Origin: Parcubacteria bacterium C7867-008
Lineage (GTDB): Bacteria > Patescibacteria > Paceibacteria > UBA9973 > UBA2103
Direction: 5' to 3'
Length of the DNA: 64,000 nucleotides
Assembly (NCBI GenBank): GCA_001189215.1
Contig: LFCR01000006.1
Coordinates: 62,001-126,000 of the forward strand
Part shown: positions 18,090 through 25,759 of the stretch, in pieces
How positions within the stretch are numbered: the first letter of the stretch is position 1
Layout of the letters: each line of letters opens with the position of its first letter
The notes under the pieces: generated by a model
What the model was told of the DNA's origin: nothing
Database searches by the model: none
Seen by the model: the letters and a program-made list of their open reading frames with translations, nothing else
Translations under genes and position numbers: made by a program

Positions 18090-18730
18090 ATGACAGAGTC
18101 TAAAACAAAGGAGCACCCATTTTCCGGTAAGACCGGAAGAATCTTGGTGCTAGTGTTCACCCTCCTTTATATAGCAGCATCCGGTATTTATTTCTTCACC
18201 ACGGGTGTGAAGGAATTTACGCTGTATCTTGCTGTACTGTTAGTACTCGTAGGGCTTGTTGCTTGGACCCTACCGCGCACCAGACTTCCGGTGTGGTCTC
18301 TTTGGCTCCTTTCCATTCTCGGCCTCCTCCACGCTCTTGGTGGTGGCGTACAGGTGAATGGTGACGTTCTATATAACTTTATTCTGATTCCAATCGTTAT
18401 AACGGTTTGAATGGAATCACTCTCTGGCGCTTTGATCAGTTGGTACACCCATATGGCACTGCAGTGGCTGCACTCATTGCATACTTCTTCATTGCAAGAC
18501 ATGCAAAGCTTCCGCGTATCTGGATGGTTATTCTCGCAGCGTTTGTGGCAATGGGACTTGGTGCACTCAATGAAGTGATTGAGTTCATTACCAAACTCAC
18601 TGTTCCTAATACAGACGTAGGTGGATACAACAACACGGCAATAGACCTCTGTACCAATATGGTCGGTGCAATTATTGGTGCTGCAATTGCTGCACTTAAG
18701 TGGGGGAAGAAGCCTCCACTTGATACTTAA
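18090..18730 (+). pseudogene. DUF2238 (YjdF-like) membrane protein, split by a frameshift
   Basis: Two reading frames (18090-18410 and 18407-18730) together give one DUF2238-type protein of about 210 residues with about six helices. The first ends YNFILIPIVITV and the second resumes YNGLNGITLWRFDQLVHPYG; the family motif LWRFDQ-H-YG sits in the second. A one-base loss near 18398-18400 (CGTTATAAC), or a -1 slip there, would rejoin them as IPIVYNGLNG. It could be a pseudogene, an assembly error or a programmed shift; I see no stem-loop that would favour the last. It begins 1 base after the tRNA-Thr CCA. Confidence 0.75.
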
Positions 18731-18766
18731 TCTTTTTGTGGGTACATTGAGAAACGTATTTAGTTT

Positions 18767-18842
18767 GCCGAGGTAGCTCAGTTGGTAGAGCAATTGCATC
18801 GTAAGCAATGGGTCGGGAGTTCAAGTCTCCCCCTCGGCTCCA
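18767..18842 (+). tRNA. tRNA-Thr (CGT)
   Basis: The acceptor GCCGAGG pairs with CCTCGGC, the D arm is GCTC/GAGC, the anticodon stem is ATTGC/GCAAT with loop ATCGTAA, and the T arm is GGGAG/CTCCC. CCA is encoded. It is unbroken, unlike the tRNA-Thr(GGT) 680 bases upstream. Confidence 0.95.
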
Positions 18843-18846
18843 GAAG

Positions 18847-18882
18847 AAAAACTGACTCTTACTAAGAGTCAGTTTTTCTTTA
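18847..18882 (+). terminator. Rho-independent terminator after tRNA-Thr
   Basis: AAACTGACTCTT pairs with AAGAGTCAGTTT around ACTA and is followed by TTCTTTAT. Confidence 0.88.
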
Positions 18883-18928
18883 TCAATCTCTTACCGTATC
18901 TCTATCACCAAAAAGCTATGCTCACGCA

Positions 18929-18995
18929 GCCGGCGGTTTGGTAACGTGGAGAGCTTGGTAACTCACCCACAAGGGTTCGATCCCCTTCGTCGGCG
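18929..18995 (+). tRNA. Degenerate tRNA-like sequence
   Basis: The acceptor halves GCCGGCG (18929-18935) and CGTCGGC (18988-18994) pair with one G-T, and the T arm AAGGG-TTCGATC-CCCTT is perfect. The part between is only 35 bases where about 41 are normal, and holds TTGGTAAC twice, so no standard D and anticodon arms can be drawn together. The second TTGGTAA could be a Thr(GGT) anticodon loop on an irregular GAG/CTC stem. CCA is not encoded. It may be a decayed tRNA or a truncated functional one. Confidence 0.4.
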
Positions 18996-19079
18996 TAGTA
19001 GTGTGTTGACGATATCTTCCCAAGGCGTAGTATATAGAGGCCAAGCTCGTGTTTATACCAGACGTGGGTGAGAAGGAAG

Positions 19080-19107
19080 AACGGCCGAAAGGCCGTTTTT
19101 CTTTTTT
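19080..19107 (+). terminator. Rho-independent terminator before prfB
   Basis: AACGGCC and GGCCGTT flank GAAA and are followed by TTTCTTTTTT. It is immediately upstream of the TATACT box of prfB. Confidence 0.88.
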
Positions 19108-19121
19108 GCTATACTCAGCCC

Positions 19122-20003
19122 ATGAGTCCTGAAGACCGTCTCGCAGAAATTGAACAGCTCATGATGTCCCCAAACTTCTGGAGTGATAAGGATGCTGCTC
19201 AGAAAGTAGTACGTGAATATCAATCTCTTAAAGAAGGAGGCTCTGGAGATGGACATGACGGAGGATCAGCTACCCTTGCAATCCTTGCTGGCGCTGGTGG
19301 AGACGATGCAGAAGACTTTGCACGCATGCTCCGTGGAATGTACGAAGGATATGCCGATGAGAAGGGATGGGCGGCACGAGAACTCCATGCAAATGAAAAC
19401 AACCATGGAGGCTATCGAAATCTACTCCTAGAAATTGAAGGACGGGGTGTATACGGACGTATTAAGCATGAGGCAGGGGTACACCGATTGGTGCGCATCT
19501 CTCCCTTTAATGCGAATGATAAGCGTCAAACATCTTTTGCATTAGTGGAAGTCCTCCCAGTGCTTGCACCCAATGAGCAGACCGCACTTAATCCAGAAGA
19601 ACTTGAGATCACCTTCGCTAAATCAGGTGGAGCAGGTGGACAGAACGTAAACAAAAGAGAGACCGCTGTGCGCATTACTCACACTCCAACAGGTATTTCT
19701 GTACACGTATCCAGTGAACGAAGTCAGCAAGCAAATCGCGATAAAGCCGTCTCTCTTATCCAGGCGAAGATATTTGCGCGTGAAGAAGAGAAGCGAGATG
19801 CAGAAGCAAAGGGGCGATCTATTGCTGCAACCACCGCCAATGAATGGGGTAGTCAGATACGGTCATATGTATTACATCCGTACAAAATGGTAAAAGATCA
19901 TGTAACAGGCCACGAATCACATGATCCTGAGGCGGTATTAGCGGGAGACCTTGATGATTTCATCGATGCATCCACAAACAGTGGGCAAGACACGGAGGGG
20001 TAG
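19122..20003 (+). CDS. prfB: Peptide chain release factor 2, short form
   Basis: Releases nascent proteins at UAA and UGA. 293 residues from the ATG at 19122, against about 365 for the usual protein: most of the N-terminal helical domain is missing, while the start SPEDRLAEIEQLMMSPNFW fits the end of that domain. The stop-codon reading SPF motif (RISPFNAN) and the catalytic GGQ (GGAGGQNVNKRETAV) are intact. There is no internal TGA frameshift site like that of most bacteria. A TATACT box 9 bases before the ATG suggests a leaderless message. It heads the conserved order prfB-ftsE-ftsX. Confidence 0.95.
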   Translation: MSPEDRLAEIEQLMMSPNFWSDKDAAQKVVREYQSLKEGGSGDGHDGGSATLAILAGAGGDDAEDFARMLRGMYEGYADEKGWAARELHANENNHGGYRNLLLEIEGRGVYGRIKHEAGVHRLVRISPFNANDKRQTSFALVEVLPVLAPNEQTALNPEELEITFAKSGGAGGQNVNKRETAVRITHTPTGISVHVSSERSQQANRDKAVSLIQAKIFAREEEKRDAEAKGRSIAATTANEWGSQIRSYVLHPYKMVKDHVTGHESHDPEAVLAGDLDDFIDASTNSGQDTEG

Positions 20004-20020
20004 GGTATAATGAGCCGGTC

Positions 20021-20701
20021 ATGATCTATTTCGACAAGGTGACGAAACTCTATCGAGACGGGACTCCCGCTCTTGAAGACATCACCCTCTCGATTGCTCC
20101 TAAAGAGTTCGTTTCTATCGTTGGTCACTCAGGTGCTGGCAAGACCACACTCCTTAAAATGCTTCTTGCAGAGGATGCACCAACCACCGGTACTGTTTAT
20201 TTTGAATCAACGGATGTGCACTCCCTCCCTAAGAGCCTCCTCCATCACTACCGTCGCAAGATCGGTATGGTCTTCCAAGACTTTCGTCTCATTCCAAATA
20301 AGACTGCATACGAAAACATTGCCTTTGCTATGGAAGCAGCAGGTCGTCATGATGATGAGATTGCGTCAGACGTACCCCACATCCTTGATCTCGTTGATCT
20401 TGGTAGCAAAGGAGGTCATTTCCCGCACCAGCTCTCAGGAGGAGAACAGCAGCGCGTTGCTATTGGTCGTGCGATTGTGAATCAGCCTGATGTGATTGTT
20501 GCTGATGAGCCAACCGGAAACCTTGATCCGGTAAACACGTACGAGATCGTTGAAATACTTAAGAAGGTTAACGAACTAGGCACGACTGTTCTCATCACCA
20601 CACACAACAAGGGTGTGGTTGATGCGATGGGCAAGCGTGTTATTACCATGGAACGTGGACGCATCACTCGTGACGACGCACACGGACAGTATATTCTTTA
20701 G
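20021..20701 (+). CDS. ftsE: Cell-division ABC ATPase FtsE
   Basis: The ATPase of the FtsEX complex, which drives cell-wall hydrolases at the division site. 226 residues with Walker A GHSGAGKTT, a Q-loop in VFQDFRL, signature LSGGEQQR and Walker B VIVADEPTGNLD; the DEPTGNLDP ending is typical of FtsE/LolD-type proteins. FtsX follows after 3 bases. A TATAAT box at 20006-20011 provides a second start of transcription inside the prfB-ftsEX unit. Confidence 0.95.
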   Translation: MIYFDKVTKLYRDGTPALEDITLSIAPKEFVSIVGHSGAGKTTLLKMLLAEDAPTTGTVYFESTDVHSLPKSLLHHYRRKIGMVFQDFRLIPNKTAYENIAFAMEAAGRHDDEIASDVPHILDLVDLGSKGGHFPHQLSGGEQQRVAIGRAIVNQPDVIVADEPTGNLDPVNTYEIVEILKKVNELGTTVLITTHNKGVVDAMGKRVITMERGRITRDDAHGQYIL

Positions 20702-20704
20702 CGT

Positions 20705-21616
20705 ATGATGATGACCTTCAAGCGAATCCTTTCAGCCGGCGCGACATCCTTCACGCGCAGTGGTCTTGTGTCTTTCGCTACCGTGCTCATCATGACCGTC
20801 ACACTGATCATCATTGGTGCGCTTGTACTGCTCTCCGCCGTTCTTACCAACACCCTCACCTCAATTCAGAACAAGGTGGATGTGAACGTATACTTTGCTA
20901 CCACTGCGGAAGAGAGTCAGGTACTTGCGGTAAAGACACGCCTCGAACAGCGTCCCGAGGTTGATGAGGTTACCTATACCTCTCGTGACCAATCTTTACT
21001 GACTTTCCGTGAGAAGCATCAAGACGACGTGCTCACTCTTCAGGCACTTGATCAGTTGGGAGACAATCCACTTGGCGCATCACTTGCTGTTAAGGCAAAG
21101 GACCCAACACTCTATGCCGCAGTCGTACAGTTCCTTACGGACGACACGGCAGCGAGCAGCATCATAGACCGTATTAACTACGCACAGAACAAGGTCGTTA
21201 TTGAACGTCTGAGTAATGCCATTGATGCAACGCAGCGTGCTGGTCTTGCGATCGTAATCCTCTTTGTTATTGCTTCAATCATCATCGCGCTAGCAACCGT
21301 TCGTCTTGCTATATACAGCGCACGTGATGAGATCTCCGTCATGCGTCTTGTGGGAGCTTCAAACATGTACATTCGGGGTCCGTTCATTGTTGCTGGGGTT
21401 ATTGCAGGACTCATATCCGGTCTGATAGCACTGGCGTTCTTCTTCCCCGTAACCTGGTACGCAGGCTATGCATTCTCAACCTGGCTTGGTGGTTTCAATC
21501 TCTTTACGTACTACGTGGTTAATTTCCCATTCCTCTTCATGGTGGTGGTTGGTTCCGGTCTTGTGCTAGGTTCTATTGCCTCATTCTTAGGAGTCCGTAG
21601 GTATCTTCAGGTATAA
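20705..21616 (+). CDS. ftsX: Cell-division membrane protein FtsX
   Basis: The membrane partner of FtsE. 303 residues with the FtsX layout: a cytoplasmic start (TFKRILSAGATSFTRSG), helix 1 (about 20-45), a large extracytoplasmic domain (about 50-170) and three further helices (about 180-210, 225-250 and 270-295). The motif RLVGASNMYIRGPF between helices 2 and 3 is the family signature. It starts 3 bases after ftsE. The periplasmic hydrolase or activator it controls is not obvious nearby; the LysM-M23 protein at 37 kb is a possible partner (inference). Confidence 0.93.
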   Translation: MMMTFKRILSAGATSFTRSGLVSFATVLIMTVTLIIIGALVLLSAVLTNTLTSIQNKVDVNVYFATTAEESQVLAVKTRLEQRPEVDEVTYTSRDQSLLTFREKHQDDVLTLQALDQLGDNPLGASLAVKAKDPTLYAAVVQFLTDDTAASSIIDRINYAQNKVVIERLSNAIDATQRAGLAIVILFVIASIIIALATVRLAIYSARDEISVMRLVGASNMYIRGPFIVAGVIAGLISGLIALAFFFPVTWYAGYAFSTWLGGFNLFTYYVVNFPFLFMVVVGSGLVLGSIASFLGVRRYLQV

Positions 21617-21619
21617 CGT

Positions 21620-23263
21620 ATGGCAATCGAAGGACATAAGTATATATTTGTGCTCGGGGGCGTCATGTCTGGCGTTGGAAAGGGAGTAGCCGCATCAAGT
21701 ATGGGTCTTATCCTGCAGCAGCGAGGATACGGAGTTAATCTCGTAAAGATTGATCCCTATCTGAACGTAGACGCAGGAACTATGAACCCCACAGAACACG
21801 GAGAAGTCTTCGTATTGAAGAGTGGTCTTGAGACTGATCAGGACATGGGTAACTACGAGCGATTCTTGAATCGTGATCTTGGCCCAGAAGACTATATGAC
21901 CTCAGGCATGGTGTATCAGAGTGTTATTAACCGTGAGCGTGCACTGGGATACCATGGACACACGGTAGAAGCGATCCCACACGTCCGAGATGAGATTCTT
22001 GCGCGTATCGAGGAGGCGGCTTCCTACAACGGAAGCCGTATCTCTGTTATTGAGATTGGTGGTACGGTGGGAGATTTCCAGAACGCACTCTTTATCGAAG
22101 CAGCACGTGTTATGCGTCTGAAGCGTCCCGATGATGTTCGTTTTGTAATGGTGTCCTATCTTCCCGTACCTGGAACACTTGGTGAAATGAAGACTAAGCC
22201 AACACAGAGTGCGGTACGTGAACTTAACTCCTATGGGGTGCAACCAGATTTTATCGTTGCTCGTTCAAAAGGTTCAATGGACGAAAAGCGAAAGGAGAAG
22301 CTTGCTATCTGGTGCAATGTACGCCCTGAGCACATTATCTCTGCGCCGGATGTAGATTCTATTTATGATGTACCGCTTAACTTCGAGAAGGATAATCTGG
22401 GTGATCTGTTACTTGATGCACTCTCACTTCCTAAAGACAAGAAAGCTGATTTTGACGAGTGGCAGAAGTTTGTAGACAACACTAAGATTAGTACCCCTGA
22501 ATTGAAGATTGGCATTGTTGGTAAGTATTTTGATACGGGAGATTTTGTTCTTTCAGACGCGTATCTTTCAGTTATTGAAGCACTCAAGTTCTCCGGAGCA
22601 GCACTTCAAGTTAAGCCAAAGATTGAATGGATTAATGCAAAGAAGCTCGAAGGTGATGCAGATCTCAGCACTCTAGATGTATACGATGGCATTATCGTTC
22701 CAGGTGGCTTCGGGGAGACTGGTATCGAAGGAAAGATTGCTGCAGCTAAGTATGCTCGTGAAAAGAAGATTCCATACTTTGGGCTCTGCTATGGCATGCA
22801 TATGCTCGTGATTGAATACGCACGTAATGTGCTTGGCTTCGATGGTGCGCACACGGTTGAAATCAATGCAGAGACTAAATATCCCGTTGTTGATGTGATG
22901 CCCGATCAGAAGGCCCATATATCTGAAGGGAAGTACGGCGGTACGATGCGTCTTGGTTCATACACCGCAAAGCTTACAGAAGGAACTATTGCGCGTGAAG
23001 CATATGGTATTGATTCAGTTGATGAGCGTCATCGCCACCGCTACGAAATTAATCCAGAATACATTCCTCAACTTATTCAGAAGGGTCTCGTGTTCTCAGG
23101 TACTAGCCCTGATGGTGTCTTAATGGAGATTGCAGAACTTCCTAAGAGTGAGCACCCATTTATGCTTGGGTGTCAGTTCCACCCAGAACTTCAAGCACGC
23201 CCTCTTTCACCGCACCCGCTCTTCACCGCATTTCTTAAAGCATCTATTGAAAAGAAAGGGTAA
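21620..23263 (+). CDS. pyrG: CTP synthase
   Basis: Makes CTP from UTP, ATP and glutamine. 547 residues, full length. The N-terminal synthase domain has GGVMSGVGKG near the start and KIDPYLNVDAGTMNPTEHGEV. The C-terminal glutamine amidotransferase has the nucleophile Cys in GLCYGMH (about residue 392) and the His-Glu pair in FHPEL near the end. The start is 3 bases after the ftsX stop, so it probably shares the prfB-ftsEX transcript. Confidence 0.98.
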   Translation: MAIEGHKYIFVLGGVMSGVGKGVAASSMGLILQQRGYGVNLVKIDPYLNVDAGTMNPTEHGEVFVLKSGLETDQDMGNYERFLNRDLGPEDYMTSGMVYQSVINRERALGYHGHTVEAIPHVRDEILARIEEAASYNGSRISVIEIGGTVGDFQNALFIEAARVMRLKRPDDVRFVMVSYLPVPGTLGEMKTKPTQSAVRELNSYGVQPDFIVARSKGSMDEKRKEKLAIWCNVRPEHIISAPDVDSIYDVPLNFEKDNLGDLLLDALSLPKDKKADFDEWQKFVDNTKISTPELKIGIVGKYFDTGDFVLSDAYLSVIEALKFSGAALQVKPKIEWINAKKLEGDADLSTLDVYDGIIVPGGFGETGIEGKIAAAKYAREKKIPYFGLCYGMHMLVIEYARNVLGFDGAHTVEINAETKYPVVDVMPDQKAHISEGKYGGTMRLGSYTAKLTEGTIAREAYGIDSVDERHRHRYEINPEYIPQLIQKGLVFSGTSPDGVLMEIAELPKSEHPFMLGCQFHPELQARPLSPHPLFTAFLKASIEKKG

Positions 23264-23343
23264 TATTGTATTTAATAAACTTTGTGTTATAGTTTAATTA
23301 GAGTACCGTATCAGTTCGATACGGACCACTGGGAGAGACTGTA

Positions 23344-23724
23344 GTGGACGAAATTGATATTCATCTTGGACGACGTCTCAGGCGCAGGCGCCATTTGCTG
23401 GGACTTTCCCAGCAAGAACTCGCACACGCGTGCGGGTTGCAGTTCCAGCAGATCCAGAAGTACGAATGCGCTGCGAATCGCATGAGTGCTGCTCGTCTGT
23501 GGCAGTTGGCAGAAATTCTAGAAGTACCCGTCAGCTACTTCTATGAAGGACTCACCAGGCATCAGCGTGATCGGATTGAAGGGGAGACCGCTTCAAGCAC
23601 CAACGAGGTCATTGCCAGCAAGGAGACGCAGGATCTGATCCGTGCGTACTATCAGCTGAACGAACGCCCTCGTCGCAGGCTCCTGGACCTCGCCAAGGCA
23701 ATGAACGGAGAAATCGAAGCCTGA
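23344..23724 (+). CDS. XRE-family helix-turn-helix regulator
   Basis: 126 residues with a GTG start behind a GGGAG ribosome site. The N-terminal HTH_3 domain (about residues 8-65) reads LRRRRHLLGLSQQELAHACGL, with recognition helix FQQIQKYECAANRMS. The rest is a short helical tail of unknown role. The predicted promoter spans about 23280-23300 and a CGTATC/GATACG hairpin lies in the leader (23308-23326), a possible operator. Codons are G+C-rich and the gene has its own terminator, as in the other solitary acquired-looking genes. It has no evident target gene beside it. Confidence 0.85.
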   Translation: MDEIDIHLGRRLRRRRHLLGLSQQELAHACGLQFQQIQKYECAANRMSAARLWQLAEILEVPVSYFYEGLTRHQRDRIEGETASSTNEVIASKETQDLIRAYYQLNERPRRRLLDLAKAMNGEIEA

Positions 23725-23757
23725 GCTGCAGCAGCTCTACAGATATAAAGAAAAACA

Positions 23758-23788
23758 CCGGCAGCCCCACTAGGCTGCCGGCTTCTTT
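23758..23788 (+). terminator. Rho-independent terminator
   Basis: CCGGCAGCC pairs with GGCTGCCGG around CCACTA and is followed by CTTCTTTT. Confidence 0.88.
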
Positions 23789-23909
23789 TATGGTAACGAA
23801 CCTAGAATTCAGACGTCTTATATATAGATCCCGTTAATGGGGGATAATCAAATCTTCATAGTTCCCATTGCTATACTTACTAGTATTATCGGTTTTAACA
23901 GAATCATTC

Positions 23910-24170
23910 ATGTCTCAGAACACGAAGGTAGCAGTGGCGATAGCCGTGGTTGTCGTTCTCGGCGTAGCTGCCTATTACTGGTACGCAAAAATGATGCCGC
24001 AGGAAGATACTACGTTCACCACCGCGTCTAGCACGCTTCCTTCAGGTAACAGCACCACAGACACAAGTCTTAACGAAGATACCGCTGCTATAGATGCAGA
24101 GCTCAAAGGTCTCATTGCAGATCAAGCAACGGTAAACAGTTCAGTGGATGATTCGGAAAAGACCTATTAG
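23910..24170 (+). CDS. Small anchored protein with Ser/Thr-rich tail
   Basis: 86 residues from the ATG at 23910: an N-terminal helix (VAVAIAVVVVLGVAAYYWYA) and a Ser/Thr/Asp-rich exposed part. No family is recognised. The next gene encodes another exported protein 20 bases downstream, so the two are probably co-transcribed. Confidence 0.6.
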   Translation: MSQNTKVAVAIAVVVVLGVAAYYWYAKMMPQEDTTFTTASSTLPSGNSTTDTSLNEDTAAIDAELKGLIADQATVNSSVDDSEKTY

Positions 24171-24190
24171 CAGTCGCTAAACAACTTTAT

Positions 24191-25096
24191 ATGAAAAACA
24201 TAACAACACCCGCCATTGCTCTTGCAGTACTTCTCGCAACAGCACCATCTGCAGCATTTGCAGAATCAATGATGACAGCAGAAAGTCAGGGAGGTGGTGA
24301 TGTGCAGATTGAGAAGCCACACAAGGGCATTGAATTACGTCTTAATGATAAGCCAGTAAATAAAGGGAGTGGACCAACTATCAACGTTCGGAGTATCGAA
24401 CGTGTAAACAGTGAGGAGGTAATGTCACCAGAGAATCCAAGCATAATGCTGAAGACGAAAGCTGGAGTATCAGCGGATACTGGCGTAGACATGCGTATCC
24501 AGAAGCTCAATGATGTTCTCATCCGTCTTGATAAGACTGAGCGCCTTTCAGACAGCGCACGCGCTTCTATCAAGGCATCAGTTACAGGACAGATTCAGTC
24601 TCTTAAGGATGTGAAGGTGAAGATTCAGGCGAACAGCACCAGCACCGTGAAGGATAAGATGAACACCACCAATCATCCATTCCGTGCTGCAGCACTCGTT
24701 CTTCCTAAGGCAGCAATCACCGCAGCGGCAGATCGCATCATGACGATCGCTGGTCAGATGGAAGCATTCTCTGCAAAGATCGATGCCCGCATCACTGCAG
24801 CATCCACCGCAGGAACTGATGTAACAGCAGCACGTGCTGCTCTCACAGACTTCAACGCGAAGGTGGCGGATGCTAAGGTTCAGGCACAGGCAGCTATAAC
24901 ACTTATTGCTACTGTCTCAGCAGACAAGGAGGCCGATGAAACAACCTTCAAGGCTAATGTAGCAGCACTCAAGGAAGCACGAACAAAGATTGATGCTGCA
25001 CAGGCAGATCTTAAGGCAGCTCGGGAAGATATCGGTAAGATTCTAAAGAGCATCAAAGGTAAGGGTGAAGTGAAAGCAGAAGGTTCCGTTCGATAA
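24191..25096 (+). CDS. Exported Ala-rich coiled-coil protein
   Basis: 301 residues. The signal peptide is AIALAVLLATAPSAAFAES, cut near residue 25. After a 70-residue linker, the rest is a long helical region rich in Ala, Lys and Asp (for example AKVQAQAAITLIATVSADKE), predicted to form a coiled coil. Such proteins are common in this phylum and are thought to be structural parts of the envelope. No enzyme motif is visible. Confidence 0.65.
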   Translation: MKNITTPAIALAVLLATAPSAAFAESMMTAESQGGGDVQIEKPHKGIELRLNDKPVNKGSGPTINVRSIERVNSEEVMSPENPSIMLKTKAGVSADTGVDMRIQKLNDVLIRLDKTERLSDSARASIKASVTGQIQSLKDVKVKIQANSTSTVKDKMNTTNHPFRAAALVLPKAAITAAADRIMTIAGQMEAFSAKIDARITAASTAGTDVTAARAALTDFNAKVADAKVQAQAAITLIATVSADKEADETTFKANVAALKEARTKIDAAQADLKAAREDIGKILKSIKGKGEVKAEGSVR

Positions 25097-25110
25097 TACA
25101 AAGATATGCA

Positions 25111-25140
25111 CGCCCCGCCTCACACTGAGGCGGGGCGTTG
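25111..25140 (+). terminator. Rho-independent terminator
   Basis: CGCCCCGCCT at 25111-25120 pairs perfectly with AGGCGGGGCG at 25128-25137, followed by TTG. The T-run is weak but the stem is strong. Confidence 0.8.
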
Positions 25141-25179
25141 CTATACTTGCCTCATACTCTCTAATGCTGTGTATTGACT

Positions 25180-25617
25180 ATGGATATCGTTATTAATTAC
25201 TACGCAGTGCTCGGTGCAGGAATAACCGGAGTGATACTGGGTGTACTTTGGTACGGTCCAATCTTCGGCAAAGCTTGGACCAAGGAAATGGGTGTTACGC
25301 CTGAAGAGGTTGCAGCATTCAGGTCCGATAAGAAGAAGATGGCAGCAATGAATCGGAACTATGCCTATGTTGCCATTGCGGCACTTGTCATGGCCTTTGT
25401 ACTCAATTTAGTGATCATGAGTACTTCTGCCTATGTGAAGCCAGATATTGCTCTTGGCTTCGCATCAGCATTCTGGGTATGGGTAGGCTTTATTGTCCCA
25501 GTAACACTTAATGGCGTGTTGTGGGAGGGGAAGAGCAAGAGGTACTGGCTTATCACCTCTGGTTACTATCTAGTCTCACTCAGCCTCATGAGCGTGATCC
25601 TCACGCACTGGATGTAA
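25180..25617 (+). CDS. DUF1761 membrane protein
   Basis: 145 residues from the ATG at 25180. Four helices. The first carries the DUF1761 signature GVLWYGPIFGKAW, followed by a soluble loop (GVTPEEVAAF), and a later helix contains GVLWEGKSKRYWLI. The function of the family is unknown. Confidence 0.88.
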   Translation: MDIVINYYAVLGAGITGVILGVLWYGPIFGKAWTKEMGVTPEEVAAFRSDKKKMAAMNRNYAYVAIAALVMAFVLNLVIMSTSAYVKPDIALGFASAFWVWVGFIVPVTLNGVLWEGKSKRYWLITSGYYLVSLSLMSVILTHWM

Positions 25618-25625
25618 AGGGTGTG

Positions 25626-25650
25626 CTTGAAAAAGAGGGCTTTTTCAAGT
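25626..25650 (+). terminator. Rho-independent terminator
   Basis: CTTGAAAAAG at 25626-25635 pairs with CTTTTTCAAG at 25640-25649 around AGGG. It lies between the DUF1761 gene and tRNA-Gln. Confidence 0.7.
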
Positions 25651-25690
25651 ATCGTCTGTATACCTTCGCGGCTTCGGCCGCGTCGGCATT

Positions 25691-25759
25691 GCGGGATCGT
25701 CTAATGGTAGGACTGCGGTTTCTGGTACCGTATATCTAGGTTCGAGTCCTAGTCCCGCA
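25691..25759 (+). tRNA. tRNA-Gln (CTG)
   Basis: The acceptor GCGGGAT pairs with GTCCCGC, the anticodon stem is GCGGT/ACCGT with loop TTCTGGT, the T arm is CTAGG/CCTAG, and the discriminator is A. CCA is not encoded. The 3' end overlaps by 11 bases the end of the converging serine recombinase gene, which marks it as the likely integration target of the element that follows. Confidence 0.9.

Noticed and set aside
19122..19200. Programmed frameshift in prfB
   Set aside because: No in-frame TGA or CTTTGA slip site occurs near the start; the frame is continuous.
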